A DNA stretch of 9,466 nucleotides from an uncultured Pseudomonadota bacterium (GCA_903957805.1 CAJBQQ010000119.1:1-9466); one strand, 5' to 3'. Counted from the stretch's first letter, positions 1 to 6,325 are shown. Made by a program: numbers and translations. Notes: generated by a model not told the origin, from the letters alone.

Positions 1-156
1 CTGCGGGAAGTTGACTATAGTTTGACGGTATCCTGCTACCAAGCAAGTGCCGACGGATTGGCTTGCGGAGCGTGTGACTCATGCCGGTTACGCAGGATGG
101 GTTTCGCGGCAGCAGGGGTGCCTGATCCAACACGCTACTGGCCATCGTCACCATAG
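1..156 (+). CDS. queC: 7-cyano-7-deazaguanine synthase QueC, C-terminal end (5' truncated by window edge)
   Basis: Frame 1 is open from the first base to TAG at 154-156 and gives the last 51 residues of a QueC-like protein. QueC uses ATP and ammonia to convert 7-carboxy-7-deazaguanine to preQ0 in the cytoplasm, an early step of queuosine synthesis. The fragment has the C-terminal zinc site as four cysteines spaced C-x9-C-x2-C-x2-C (fragment residues 12, 22, 25, 28; VSCYQ then CGACDSC). It is followed by the family's closing pattern [15 protein letters not shown]. The N-terminal PP-loop ATPase part, about 175 residues, lies outside the window. The gene converges on the YqjK-like gene with 179 bases between stop codons. 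A second queuosine gene, queG, lies about 2.5 kb away. The identification rests on the cysteine pattern and tail motif, both seen directly. Confidence 0.93.
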   Translation: MREVDYSLTVSCYQASADGLACGACDSCRLRRMGFAAAGVPDPTRYWPSSP

Positions 157-246
157 AGTGGGTCGAAGGAATTAAAGTGGCGTTTAGCGACAGAACTACT
201 TTGGATAATCCGGCCCCACATTAACAGCTTATTTGTACCACTTTTG

Positions 247-268
247 CTGTGGCTAGCTAGGCCACCAG
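247..268. other. Imperfect hairpin between convergent queC and yqjK-like genes
   Basis: Within the 179-base gap between two convergent stop codons, GTGGC (249-253) pairs with GCCAC (261-265) around the loop TAGCTAG. The outer bases CTG/CAG extend the stem across one bulge. No T-tract follows on either strand, so it is not a textbook Rho-independent terminator. Its position would suit a bidirectional 3'-end structure. Nothing else in 157-335 looks like a gene. Confidence 0.3.
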
Positions 269-335
269 GAAGTTACGGGTATTCGAATAGGGTCTTTTTA
301 CCTGGCGACGAGAACTTCTATATCCAGCCCTACGC

Positions 336-761
336 TTACTCCGCTGTTTTATTAAGGAGGAGTTTATGAGCAGCCTCAGATCTGAGGTTGCTGTTCTGCC
401 GGTGGCTTTTGTTGGTGTGCCAAGCCGTACCAATACGAAGCCAGACCGCTCGGCCACGAGCAGCCCAGACGCCTAATGAATGATAAGTCCGCCATAAGGC
501 AAAAGCACGAAACGCCACACGTTTAAGCGACCAAGAGCTGCCATGGGTACGTGACAGCACCATTACTACCGCACCAGTAACTATTGCGACTGGAACAAGC
601 GGGTGCATTTTGAGGAAACGTAGGCATACCAAGGCCGCGTCTGCCACATGTACCGGAGGGGCTAAGTGTTGCAAGGATATGGTCACGTTTACTCGCTGAG
701 TAGCTGCTAGAGCTACTAGCCGTGCCCGGCGCAGATGAATGTCACTCAGAGAGAGGATCAC
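336..761 (-). CDS. YqjK-like family protein, third gene of a yqjD-yqjE-yqjK operon
   Basis: This 141-residue protein starts at GTG (761-759), three bases after the TGA of the yqjE-like gene, which suggests translational coupling. No Shine-Dalgarno sequence is visible. The first 100 residues resemble the short YqjK family: an N-terminal IHLRRARLVALAATQR stretch, then PP..VADAAL..LRFLKMHP (about residues 35-54), a hydrophobic segment (about 55-70), and a basic W/R-rich stretch (SSWSLKRVAFRAFALWR, about 75-91). In E. coli, YqjK follows YqjE in the same order; its function is unknown. The C-terminal 40 residues are a polar, basic extension beyond the usual length of about 100, and I do not recognise it. 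The family call rests on motif resemblance plus operon position. The GTG start and weak conservation make it easy to miss. Confidence 0.72.
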   Translation of the reverse strand: MILSLSDIHLRRARLVALAATQRVNVTISLQHLAPPVHVADAALVCLRFLKMHPLVPVAIVTGAVVMVLSRTHGSSWSLKRVAFRAFALWRTYHSLGVWAARGRAVWLRIGTAWHTNKSHRQNSNLRSEAAHKLLLNKTAE

Positions 762-764
762 AGG

Positions 765-1151
765 TCATTTTTTAAGCTGTTCACGGTCTTTAGAGAGCTC
801 AGCCAGTGTGCTGGAAAACATCTTCGTATTTTCTGCAGACTTGGCCCGCATTGCAAGCGCCGCAAATATTCCAAGGACAAGAAAAAAACCGGACATGACA
901 CCAAGTACAGGTAGGCGGTAACTGTCCCAGAATAACACCACAAGAAAAACTGTGAATAACACAACCCCGAGACCAAGGCAGAAGACCGCAGCTAAACCCA
1001 ACATCAATAGCTGACCTATCTGTAACTTAGCTTCTTCAAGTTCAGTAGAAAAAATTTCCAGGCGAGTCTGTAAAACACCGACTAGTGTTGTTGCTAGTTT
1101 CTTGATGGAGCCAAGCAACCCAGCTTCGCTCGCGGGATCTTTTTCAGCCAT
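765..1151 (-). CDS. YqjE-like membrane protein of the phage-holin superfamily
   Basis: This 128-residue protein matches the YqjE/holin-superfamily III pattern. It has an amphipathic N-terminal part with the conserved-looking RLEIFSTELEEAK (about residues 30-42), two hydrophobic transmembrane segments (about 46-74 and 80-101) joined by a short turn (WDSYRLP), and a charged cytoplasmic tail. The family sits in the inner membrane of proteobacteria; despite the name it is chromosomal, and no lytic role is established. It lies between the DUF883 gene, whose TAA ends nine bases upstream of this ATG, and the YqjK-like gene, which starts three bases downstream. All three are therefore probably one transcript. 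No clear Shine-Dalgarno precedes the ATG at 1151-1149, so it may depend on coupling to the upstream gene. Confidence 0.88.
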   Translation of the reverse strand: MAEKDPASEAGLLGSIKKLATTLVGVLQTRLEIFSTELEEAKLQIGQLLMLGLAAVFCLGLGVVLFTVFLVVLFWDSYRLPVLGVMSGFFLVLGIFAALAMRAKSAENTKMFSSTLAELSKDREQLKK

Positions 1152-1160
1152 GATGGGAGA

Positions 1161-1484
1161 TTAGCGCCGTCCGATTAGGAGACCAAGAATGAGCCCGGCC
1201 CCAGCCGCAACTCCCACCGCATGCCAGGGGTTGGCTTGGACATAATCGCAGGTGACTTTCGCCGCCTCGTGGGACTTGTCGACAACCAAACCTTCAACCT
1301 TGTAAAGCTGACGTTTGGCATCATCAAGACCATCATTAATCTTTTCGCGGGCGGCAGCGGCCCTCTCACCAGCCTGCCCAGCGGTGGACCTAAGTAACTC
1401 CTCCGCATCCGCTACTACAGCTTTCAAATCTGCAACAAGCTTATCCGTCGCAATATTATGTGTCTCAGACATTTCGGTTTCCAT
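1161..1484 (-). CDS. DUF883 family protein (YqjD/ElaB-like), C-tail-anchored membrane protein
   Basis: This 107-residue protein has the YqjD/ElaB layout. A long, charged helical N-terminal region rich in Ala, Glu, Asp and Lys (about residues 10-78) leads into YVQANPWHAVGVAAGAG (81-97) and a single C-terminal membrane segment ending GLLIGRR. In E. coli, YqjD is an inner-membrane protein reported to bind ribosomes in stationary phase under RpoS control; a similar role here is inferred. I chose ATG 1484-1482 because AAGGAG (1495-1490 on the minus strand) lies five bases upstream of it. The reading frame is open further upstream to 1514, but that ATG has no comparable ribosome site. A third in-frame ATG at 1472 is also less well placed. 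It is the first gene of the three-gene operon, and a sigma-S-like promoter lies about 66 bases upstream. Confidence 0.88.
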   Translation of the reverse strand: METEMSETHNIATDKLVADLKAVVADAEELLRSTAGQAGERAAAAREKINDGLDDAKRQLYKVEGLVVDKSHEAAKVTCDYVQANPWHAVGVAAGAGLILGLLIGRR

Positions 1485-1549
1485 TTGATCTCCTTGAAAG
1501 ATTGATGACGCCAATGATTACTAGAAAGGTCTTCATAGTCAATTGAATT

Positions 1550-1556
1550 AGTATAG
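1550..1556 (-). promoter_or_regulatory. Putative sigma-S-type -10 element for the yqjD-like operon
   Basis: On the minus strand the sequence reads CTATACTAA. The TATACT hexamer (1555-1550) is preceded by C at 1556, which fits the sigma-S-preferred CTATACT(T)AA context. No -35 box resembling TTGACA lies at 16-18 bases, and that is tolerated by sigma-S but poor for sigma-70. It is about 66 bases upstream of the DUF883 start codon. E. coli yqjD is known to be RpoS-dependent. Assignment of this element is inference from sequence. Confidence 0.45.
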
Positions 1557-1559
1557 CGC

Positions 1560-1572
1560 ACTCAAGTTGAGT
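1560..1572. promoter_or_regulatory. Perfect 6+1+6 palindrome, possible operator
   Basis: ACTCAA-G-TTGAGT is a perfect inverted repeat with a one-base centre. It lies just upstream of the putative -10 element of the minus-strand operon, within the -10/-35 spacer region, and about 109 bases upstream of the divergent hydrolase start. This is a typical position for a repressor or activator site. No matching regulator is encoded in the window, and I do not recognise the motif as belonging to a named regulator. Confidence 0.3.
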
Positions 1573-1680
1573 ACATTGGGGTGATTAGTGCGGATATTCG
1601 AAATTCAATTTTAGATTTTCGAGTCAACGAGAGTAGGCCAAGCTAAGTTAGAATGAAGAACCTGATTATGCAAAATAATA

Positions 1681-2589
1681 ATGTTACTTAAGCGCCTTAC
1701 TGTTCATTTTGGGGTTGATGAGGGCGTTAAAAGTTCTCGCCAAATCGCTTATACCGAATGGGGAAGACCAGACAACCCACACATTGTCGTCTGTGTTCAT
1801 GGGTTGACGCGCAACTGTCGTGATTTCGATTTTCTGGCAGAGGCATTAGAGGCCGATTGTCGTGTGATCTGCGTAGATGTGGTGGGGCGTGGACAAAGCG
1901 ATTGGCTTGTGAGTGAGGCAGGCTATGATAATTATCTGCTTTACCTGTCTGACGCAATCGAGCTGCTTAAACACATCCGCGCCCTAGGCAGCGCGGATAT
2001 TCAATTGGACTGGGTCGGCGTCTCAATGGGCGGATTGATCGGCATGGCCTTGGCAACTCAGCCAGTGCCGCCATTAACCCTGTCAGTACCCGTCCGAAGG
2101 CTGGTCATAAGCGACATTGGCCCGCTAATCCCAGTTTCAGCTCTCGCCCGGATTGGGCAATATCTCGGAAGAGACCCGCGCTTTAACAGCCTCGAAGAAT
2201 TTGAGGTCTACTTGAAAAAGATCTCAAACCCATTTGGCCCCTTAACCGAGTCCCAGTGGCATCATCTCGCAATTTATAGTGCTCGCAAATTTGATGATGG
2301 AACCTACGGTTTTCGATACGACCCAAGGATTGCTGAAAGCTTCAAGAGGCATCTGTCCAAGGATATCGATTTGTGGGAGCAATGGGATAAGCTCCGTATT
2401 CCCATGCTAGTGCTGAGAGGTATGGAGTCTGATTTGTTGTCATCTAAGACAGCGATAGAAATGGAAACTCGTAGCAATAGAGCGCAAATAATCGAACTAC
2501 CCGGTATCGGTCATGCGCCAATGCTGATAAGCGAGGACCAGATTAAGATTGTGAAGGATTTTTTATTGGCGACGATTCCCGCCCGATGA
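1681..2589 (+). CDS. Alpha/beta-fold hydrolase, substrate unknown
   Basis: This 302-residue protein has the alpha/beta-hydrolase fold motifs in order. VCVHGLTRN (about residues 37-45) supplies the oxyanion-hole region, VDVVGRGQSDW (65-75) is the usual strand-turn, GVSMGG holds the nucleophile Ser115, Asp251 sits in RGMESDLLS, and GIGHAP holds His278. The Ser-Asp-His triad is therefore complete. A cap region lies at about 145-235. There is no signal peptide or membrane segment, so it is probably cytoplasmic. Esterase, lipase, haloperoxidase-like and C-C hydrolase members share these motifs, so the reaction cannot be named. It appears monocistronic: divergent from the yqjD-like operon and convergent with queG (46 bases between stops). 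No good Shine-Dalgarno precedes ATG 1681. The nearest upstream ATG (1668) is in another frame and stops at once. Confidence 0.92.
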   Translation: MLLKRLTVHFGVDEGVKSSRQIAYTEWGRPDNPHIVVCVHGLTRNCRDFDFLAEALEADCRVICVDVVGRGQSDWLVSEAGYDNYLLYLSDAIELLKHIRALGSADIQLDWVGVSMGGLIGMALATQPVPPLTLSVPVRRLVISDIGPLIPVSALARIGQYLGRDPRFNSLEEFEVYLKKISNPFGPLTESQWHHLAIYSARKFDDGTYGFRYDPRIAESFKRHLSKDIDLWEQWDKLRIPMLVLRGMESDLLSSKTAIEMETRSNRAQIIELPGIGHAPMLISEDQIKIVKDFLLATIPAR

Positions 2590-2635
2590 GTTAGGGGCAA
2601 TGACCATATTTAGAATTTTTAAATCATCTCTAGAC

Positions 2636-3751
2636 TCAGAGACCGTCTTTGGGCCCCATAAGAGGGGTTGAACCTTTATGCTGCTGTAGTGCCCATTCCA
2701 CATGTTCACGTACTAAACTTGAGGAATCGTCACGACGTGCCTGCAAAGCATCAGTCACAGTGAAAGATGATGGGGCATTGCCCAGACCGACTGCTAGATT
2801 ACGCAGCCACTGTTCATGGCCAATCCGTCGTATTGGGCTGCCAGCGAGCAGAGTATCGAAACGCTCCTTGTTCCAACCGAAGAGCTCGACCAAGGAGACA
2901 TCATCTAATCCGTTTCGGACTGCGAAATCGCCCTCATCAGTAACTGCGGCAAACTTATTCCAGGGACAGATTAGTTGGCAATCATCGCAGCCGTATACCC
3001 GGTTACCAATCAGAGGGCGCAGTTCGATCGGAATGCTACCCTTATGCTCAATAGTGAGATAAGAAATACAGCGCCTTGCGTCCAACCGGTAGGGGGCAAT
3101 GATGGCCTGAGTAGGACAAATCGAGATGCATTTGCTACAACTGCCACAATAATTCGCCGCGGCGCGATCAACAGGCAGAGGTAAGTCCGTATATACTTCA
3201 CCCAGGAAAAACATTGAACCTGACTCGCGTGTGAGAAGAAGGGTATGTTTACCACGCCAGCCGAGACCTGATCGCTGTGCCCACTCAACTTCCATAACCG
3301 GCGCACTGTCAGTGAATACGCGGTAATTAAAAGGGCCTACCTCCACAGCGATCTTGTCTGCAAGTTTTTGCAAGCGTGCCCGCAGAACTTTGTGATAATC
3401 GCGACCTAGTGCGTATCGAGAGATAAATGCCCCGACCCCGCCACGCAGAACCTCCCAACTATTTTTTGCTGCAGGCGGTGTATTATTCATACGAACCGAA
3501 ATTACGCGCAGCGTATCGGGCACGAGTTCTGCTGGGCGGGTTCGGCGGGTGCCGTGTTTTGCCATATAATCCATTTCACCGTGGTGGCCTTGGCTGAGCC
3601 ACTCATGTAAACCTGCTTCAACCTGCGACATATCGGCAGTAGCATCGGCAATGCGGATGTCCTGGAAACCAAGCTCCCTAGCCCAGGTCTTGATCGCAAA
3701 CGCTAGGGCTACGAAATCTTGTGATGGACTCTTGGAGGCGCTCTCTTGCAT
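2636..3751 (-). CDS. queG: Epoxyqueuosine reductase QueG
   Basis: QueG is a cobalamin-dependent iron-sulfur enzyme that reduces epoxyqueuosine to queuosine in tRNA, the final step of the pathway. With the start at ATG 3751-3749 it has 371 residues. The N-terminal half carries family stretches HGEMDYMAKHG (57-67), LRVISVRMN (81-89), SRYALGRDYHK (111-121) and VFTDSAPVMEVEWA (145-158). Asp148 is the likely catalytic acid by family comparison. All eight cluster cysteines are present: C202, C205, C208 and C212 (CGSCSKCISICP), C228, and C255, C258 and C262 (CDDCQLICPW), enough for two [4Fe-4S] clusters. A HEAT-like C-terminus follows. The frame is open upstream to GTG 3787 with ATGs at 3784, 3763 and 3760. 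I prefer 3751 because the N-terminus then has the length of E. coli QueG and overlaps divergent tsaE by only six bases, but no strong ribosome site decides it. Confidence 0.96.
   Translation of the reverse strand: MQESASKSPSQDFVALAFAIKTWARELGFQDIRIADATADMSQVEAGLHEWLSQGHHGEMDYMAKHGTRRTRPAELVPDTLRVISVRMNNTPPAAKNSWEVLRGGVGAFISRYALGRDYHKVLRARLQKLADKIAVEVGPFNYRVFTDSAPVMEVEWAQRSGLGWRGKHTLLLTRESGSMFFLGEVYTDLPLPVDRAAANYCGSCSKCISICPTQAIIAPYRLDARRCISYLTIEHKGSIPIELRPLIGNRVYGCDDCQLICPWNKFAAVTDEGDFAVRNGLDDVSLVELFGWNKERFDTLLAGSPIRRIGHEQWLRNLAVGLGNAPSSFTVTDALQARRDDSSSLVREHVEWALQQHKGSTPLMGPKDGL
3734..3738 (+). promoter_or_regulatory. Shine-Dalgarno site fixing the TTG start of tsaE
   Basis: GGAGG lies seven bases upstream of TTG 3746, the only plausible start for a full-length TsaE, since no in-frame ATG or GTG occurs before the Walker A region. 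The site is embedded in the antisense of the first codons of queG. Confidence 0.7.
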
Positions 3752-4237
3752 AGCTCTCATCATACCGATTCTGCTGAGATACATCACCTTGCCGATGAGG
3801 CAGCAACACTGGCATTAGGAAAAGGAATCGGGGAAATACTGGACCCAGGGTTAGTCATCTTTCTGCAGGGTAATCTCGGCGCAGGAAAAACAACACTGGC
3901 ACGTGGCATCTTGCGTGGGCAGGGTTATGAGGGGAAGGTGAAGAGCCCTACATATAATCTTGTTGAACATTACAAAAGCTCTAGGTTATACTTGTATCAC
4001 TTTGATTTCTATCGTTTCAATGATCCGATGGAGTGGGAGGATGCAGGCTTCCGCGAATATTTCAACGCCGACTCAGTTTGTCTTATTGAATGGCCAGAAA
4101 AAGCGCACGGTCTGCTACCATCGCCGGACTTACAAATTTTTCTTGGTATCAGTGAGGCAGGCCGAAAAATCCGAATTCAAGCGGACACGGAGGCGGGTAG
4201 ACAGTGTCTGAAACATTGGCGAGCACCACACCTCTAA
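3746..4237 (+). CDS. tsaE: tRNA threonylcarbamoyladenosine biosynthesis ATPase TsaE
   Basis: TsaE is the small ATPase that works with TsaB and TsaD to make t6A at position 37 of ANN-decoding tRNAs in the cytoplasm. This 163-residue protein has the P-loop GNLGAGKTT (residues 42-50), the switch-like SPTYNLVEHY (67-76), HFDFYRFNDPMEWEDAGFREY (85-105, including the conserved Asp87) and the LIEWPEK block (113-119). The length is typical of the family. The start is TTG, supported by a well-spaced GGAGG. Its 5' end overlaps the divergent queG start, and its 3' end overlaps amiC by 34 bases, so tsaE and amiC are probably one transcript. In E. coli, queG is likewise divergent from an nnr-tsaE-amiB cluster; here nnr is absent from between them. 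Confidence 0.95.
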   Translation: MHSSHHTDSAEIHHLADEAATLALGKGIGEILDPGLVIFLQGNLGAGKTTLARGILRGQGYEGKVKSPTYNLVEHYKSSRLYLYHFDFYRFNDPMEWEDAGFREYFNADSVCLIEWPEKAHGLLPSPDLQIFLGISEAGRKIRIQADTEAGRQCLKHWRAPHL

Positions 4238-5556
4238 CGGCGGCAGGATTCACTTGTCGCAATCCCTTATTTTTTTTGAAATTTAATACCCTACTCTCGA
4301 CAACGAGGATGGGAGCTTTGCTATTAATATTTAGCAGTGCAGCCATTGCTGAAACGACAATCAGTGCGGGCCGTGTCTGGCCGGCAGCAGAATATACTCG
4401 CATCACACTGGAGTCAGCCACACCAATTCAGTATTCTCTAAGCATATTAAAAAACCCAGATCGAGTGGTGGTTGATTTGGAAGATATCAGGTTTACACCA
4501 GAGCTAGAGAATCTGCCCGGGAAGGTTGGCGTTAACGATCCATATATTCGAGCGTTACGAATTGGCCGATTCAAACCGGGCGTCCTTAGGCTGGTACTAG
4601 ACCTCAAGACTGAAGTTGTGCCGCAAGCATTTGAATTGAAGCCCGTGGCCAATTACGGGTATCGATTGGTGCTGGATATTTATCCGGCTATCCCGCCCGA
4701 CCCGTTGATGGCACTTCTAGGTGGGGGGGCAATGACGATGCCACAGACTGGCGATGCAGACACCAAGTCAGAGGCAAGGTCTCAAGATAGATCTAGCAGG
4801 GGCGGCGAGGCCTTAGGAAAGGCCAAGCCAGAAGTAAGAAGACTCATCATCATCGCAATTGACCCGGGCCACGGAGGCGAGGATCCTGGGGCAATAAGCC
4901 GTAGCGGTACCCAGGAGAAAGATATCACGCTTGCCATCGCCCAGAAGCTTAAAGGCAAGATAGACAAGGAGCCTAACATGCGTGCGGCATTGACGCGTGA
5001 TGGGGACTACTTCATATCGCTGCCAATGCGTCTCACCAAGGCGCGCCAGCTTAATGCAGATCTATTCGTATCGGTTCATGCAGACGCTTTCATCAAGCCA
5101 CACGCGCGGGGATCATCAGTATTTGCACTATCCGAGCGGGGCGCGACCTCTGCCGCCGCTCGCTGGCTAGCAAAGAAGGAGAATGACGCGGATCTGATTG
5201 GGGGGGTTAATCTTGACGGTAAAGATCACTACCTCAAGCAAACCTTATTAGATCTGTCACAGACTGCGACAATCAATGACAGTCTCAAGCTCGGTCGGGA
5301 GGTGCTGGCAGAGATCGGCGACATTAATCATCTGCACAAGAATGAAGTAGAGCAGGCCGGGTTTGCAGTACTAAAGTCCCCGGATATCCCCTCGATCTTG
5401 GTAGAGACCGCGTTCATCAGTAATCCTGATGAAGAGAAGAAACTGAGAGATACTGCCTACCAGGATAAAATGGCAGAAGCAATGCTCGCCGGCATCAAGC
5501 GGTATTTTGCTAATAACCCGCCGCTAGCACGTTCTAAAATGGTTTGGATGGAGTAA
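4204..5556 (+). CDS. amiC: N-acetylmuramoyl-L-alanine amidase, AmiC/AmiB type, periplasmic
   Basis: This amidase cleaves the peptide stem from glycan strands of peptidoglycan and helps daughter-cell separation. The 450-residue protein has a hydrophobic signal core (about 36-49, likely cleavage after AIA49). An AMIN domain follows (about 52-160) that usually directs the enzyme to the division site. A polar linker (about 175-213) precedes a zinc-dependent Amidase_3 domain (about 214-440). Zinc ligands are H223 (DPGHGG), E238 (GTQEKD) and H292 (VSVHAD), with catalytic E401 (LVETAF). The insert at about 315-380 fits the autoinhibitory helix region relieved by EnvC/NlpD-type activators in AmiA/B/C. 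There is no LysM tail. GTG 4204 has GGAGG ten bases upstream (4189-4193) but leaves 35 residues before the signal core. TTG 4276 would give a more normal signal peptide but has no ribosome site. AmiB and AmiC cannot be told apart firmly. Confidence 0.94.
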   Translation: MSETLASTTPLTAAGFTCRNPLFFLKFNTLLSTTRMGALLLIFSSAAIAETTISAGRVWPAAEYTRITLESATPIQYSLSILKNPDRVVVDLEDIRFTPELENLPGKVGVNDPYIRALRIGRFKPGVLRLVLDLKTEVVPQAFELKPVANYGYRLVLDIYPAIPPDPLMALLGGGAMTMPQTGDADTKSEARSQDRSSRGGEALGKAKPEVRRLIIIAIDPGHGGEDPGAISRSGTQEKDITLAIAQKLKGKIDKEPNMRAALTRDGDYFISLPMRLTKARQLNADLFVSVHADAFIKPHARGSSVFALSERGATSAAARWLAKKENDADLIGGVNLDGKDHYLKQTLLDLSQTATINDSLKLGREVLAEIGDINHLHKNEVEQAGFAVLKSPDIPSILVETAFISNPDEEKKLRDTAYQDKMAEAMLAGIKRYFANNPPLARSKMVWME

Positions 5557-5598
5557 CGCGCTCTTGCTAATCGTTTTTACATGCAGGAGTGGCAAAAA

Positions 5599-6138
5599 TC
5601 AATGGCGTGCTAGCTCTATTGTCCCCATATGAAAACCTAGTTGACCTTGTCGGCGTTCCTCGAAGTAGCGCTTTAATGGTTCGCGAATAACACGGAAGGC
5701 GAGTGTGTCCCACGGGACCTCGAGTTCGCTAAAAAGCTGGACCTCTAGACTCTCGATTCCAGGTTTGAAATCGAGGTCCAGCAACTGTGCTCGAAATAGA
5801 ATATGCACCTGATTGATATGGGGCAGGCTGTAAATGGCATAAAGTTCACCCATCTTGACTCGGGCGTTGGCCTCTTCAAGCGTCTCACGTGAAGCGGCCT
5901 CGACCAAGGTCTCCGCATTTTCCATAAACCCCGCCGGCAGGGTCCAAAAGCCGTGTCGTGGTTCAATGGCGCGGCGACAGAGCAGTATTTTGTCTTCCCA
6001 TTCGGGAATGCAACCAACCACCATCTTAGGGTTTTGATAATGAATAGTGCCGCATGCCGGGCACACGTGCCGCGGCAAGGTGTCGCCTGCGGGAATACGC
6101 AGGTCGATCGGGTTGCCACAATCACTGCAGTATTTCAT
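5599..6138 (-). CDS. Zinc-ribbon Nudix hydrolase
   Basis: This 179-residue cytoplasmic protein starts with a four-cysteine zinc ribbon (C4, C7, C26, C29) and continues as a Nudix domain. The Nudix box runs from G70: G-x5-E76, then R84-E85-x2-E88-E89, so the metal-binding glutamates are intact. The Gly that usually follows as EExG is Asn91 here (EEANA), which I believe is usual in this zinc-ribbon subfamily. Nudix enzymes cleave nucleoside diphosphates linked to another group. The SQPWPFPxS motif of NudC NADH pyrophosphatases is absent; the equivalent stretch reads YSLPHINQVHI, so NADH specificity cannot be assumed. The gene converges on amiC (42 bases between stops) and is divergent from nadE. 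No Shine-Dalgarno is visible before the ATG. Nucleoside-diphosphate-sugar or ADP-ribose hydrolysis is possible but unproven. Confidence 0.92.
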   Translation of the reverse strand: MKYCSDCGNPIDLRIPAGDTLPRHVCPACGTIHYQNPKMVVGCIPEWEDKILLCRRAIEPRHGFWTLPAGFMENAETLVEAASRETLEEANARVKMGELYAIYSLPHINQVHILFRAQLLDLDFKPGIESLEVQLFSELEVPWDTLAFRVIREPLKRYFEERRQGQLGFHMGTIELARH

Positions 6139-6274
6139 AAGGGGGTTTTTTGAAGGAATTTATGCATTGCTAAGTGAGCTATAAGATCGTGTGAATTTTA
6201 ACATGGGGGCGAGTGCGCCAATTGCGAATCGAAGCCTCTATCGCGACAGACCAGCTCTTCGGTAGTAGTGTATT

Positions 6275-6291
6275 CTGCTATGATCCAGCAG
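6275..6291 (+). promoter_or_regulatory. Putative extended -10 promoter of nadE within an inverted repeat
   Basis: TGCTATGAT (TG 6276-6277, hexamer TATGAT 6279-6284) is a good extended -10 element, which lessens the need for a -35 box. None close to TTGACA is seen at 17 bases. Transcription would start near 6291, giving a leader of about 55 bases. CTGCT (6275-6279) and AGCAG (6287-6291) form an inverted repeat around the -10, a possible operator. Confidence 0.45.
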
Positions 6292-6311
6292 GCTTTTAGC
6301 GAAGGCTGAAC

Positions 6312-6325
6312 AATGGAAGTCCATT
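6312..6325 (+). other. Small hairpin in the nadE leader
   Basis: AATGG and CCATT pair around AAGT (with A/T able to close a sixth pair), 20 bases before the nadE start. The leader has no clear Shine-Dalgarno sequence near the ATG. The stem is short and may be chance. Confidence 0.25.

Noticed and set aside
257..457. A 66-codon minus-strand frame in the queC/yqjK gap
   Set aside because: It overlaps the 3' part of the YqjK-like gene in another frame, has no ribosome site, and is rich in Arg and Ser as expected of a chance frame.
366..476. A 36-codon plus-strand reading frame after an AAGGAGGAG sequence at about 354-362
   Set aside because: The ribosome-site look is attractive, but the frame is short, resembles nothing known, and is antisense to the YqjK-like gene; the AAGGAGG is simply the complement of its Leu-Leu codons.
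765..1151. Prophage or lysis cassette, suggested by the holin-superfamily match
   Set aside because: The YqjE type is a chromosomal family, its partners are YqjD-like and YqjK-like, and no phage gene is nearby.
1161..1514. Longer version of the DUF883 protein starting at 1514
   Set aside because: The extra ten residues do not look like the family N-terminus, and the AAGGAG site lies within them, correctly placed for the ATG at 1484.
2649..3306. Several frames of 69-137 codons overlapping queG
   Set aside because: They are shadows of queG, whose motifs are unambiguous in its own frame; none shows a domain or ribosome site.
5557..5598. Possible terminator between amiC and the Nudix gene (T-run at about 5574-5578)
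   Set aside because: No stable stem precedes the T-run on the plus strand, nor is there one on the minus strand.
6198..6240. tRNA-like 3' end on the minus strand (TTCGATTC followed by CGCCCCCA)
   Set aside because: No matching 5' acceptor strand, D arm or anticodon arm lies at the right distance upstream, so no cloverleaf can be formed.
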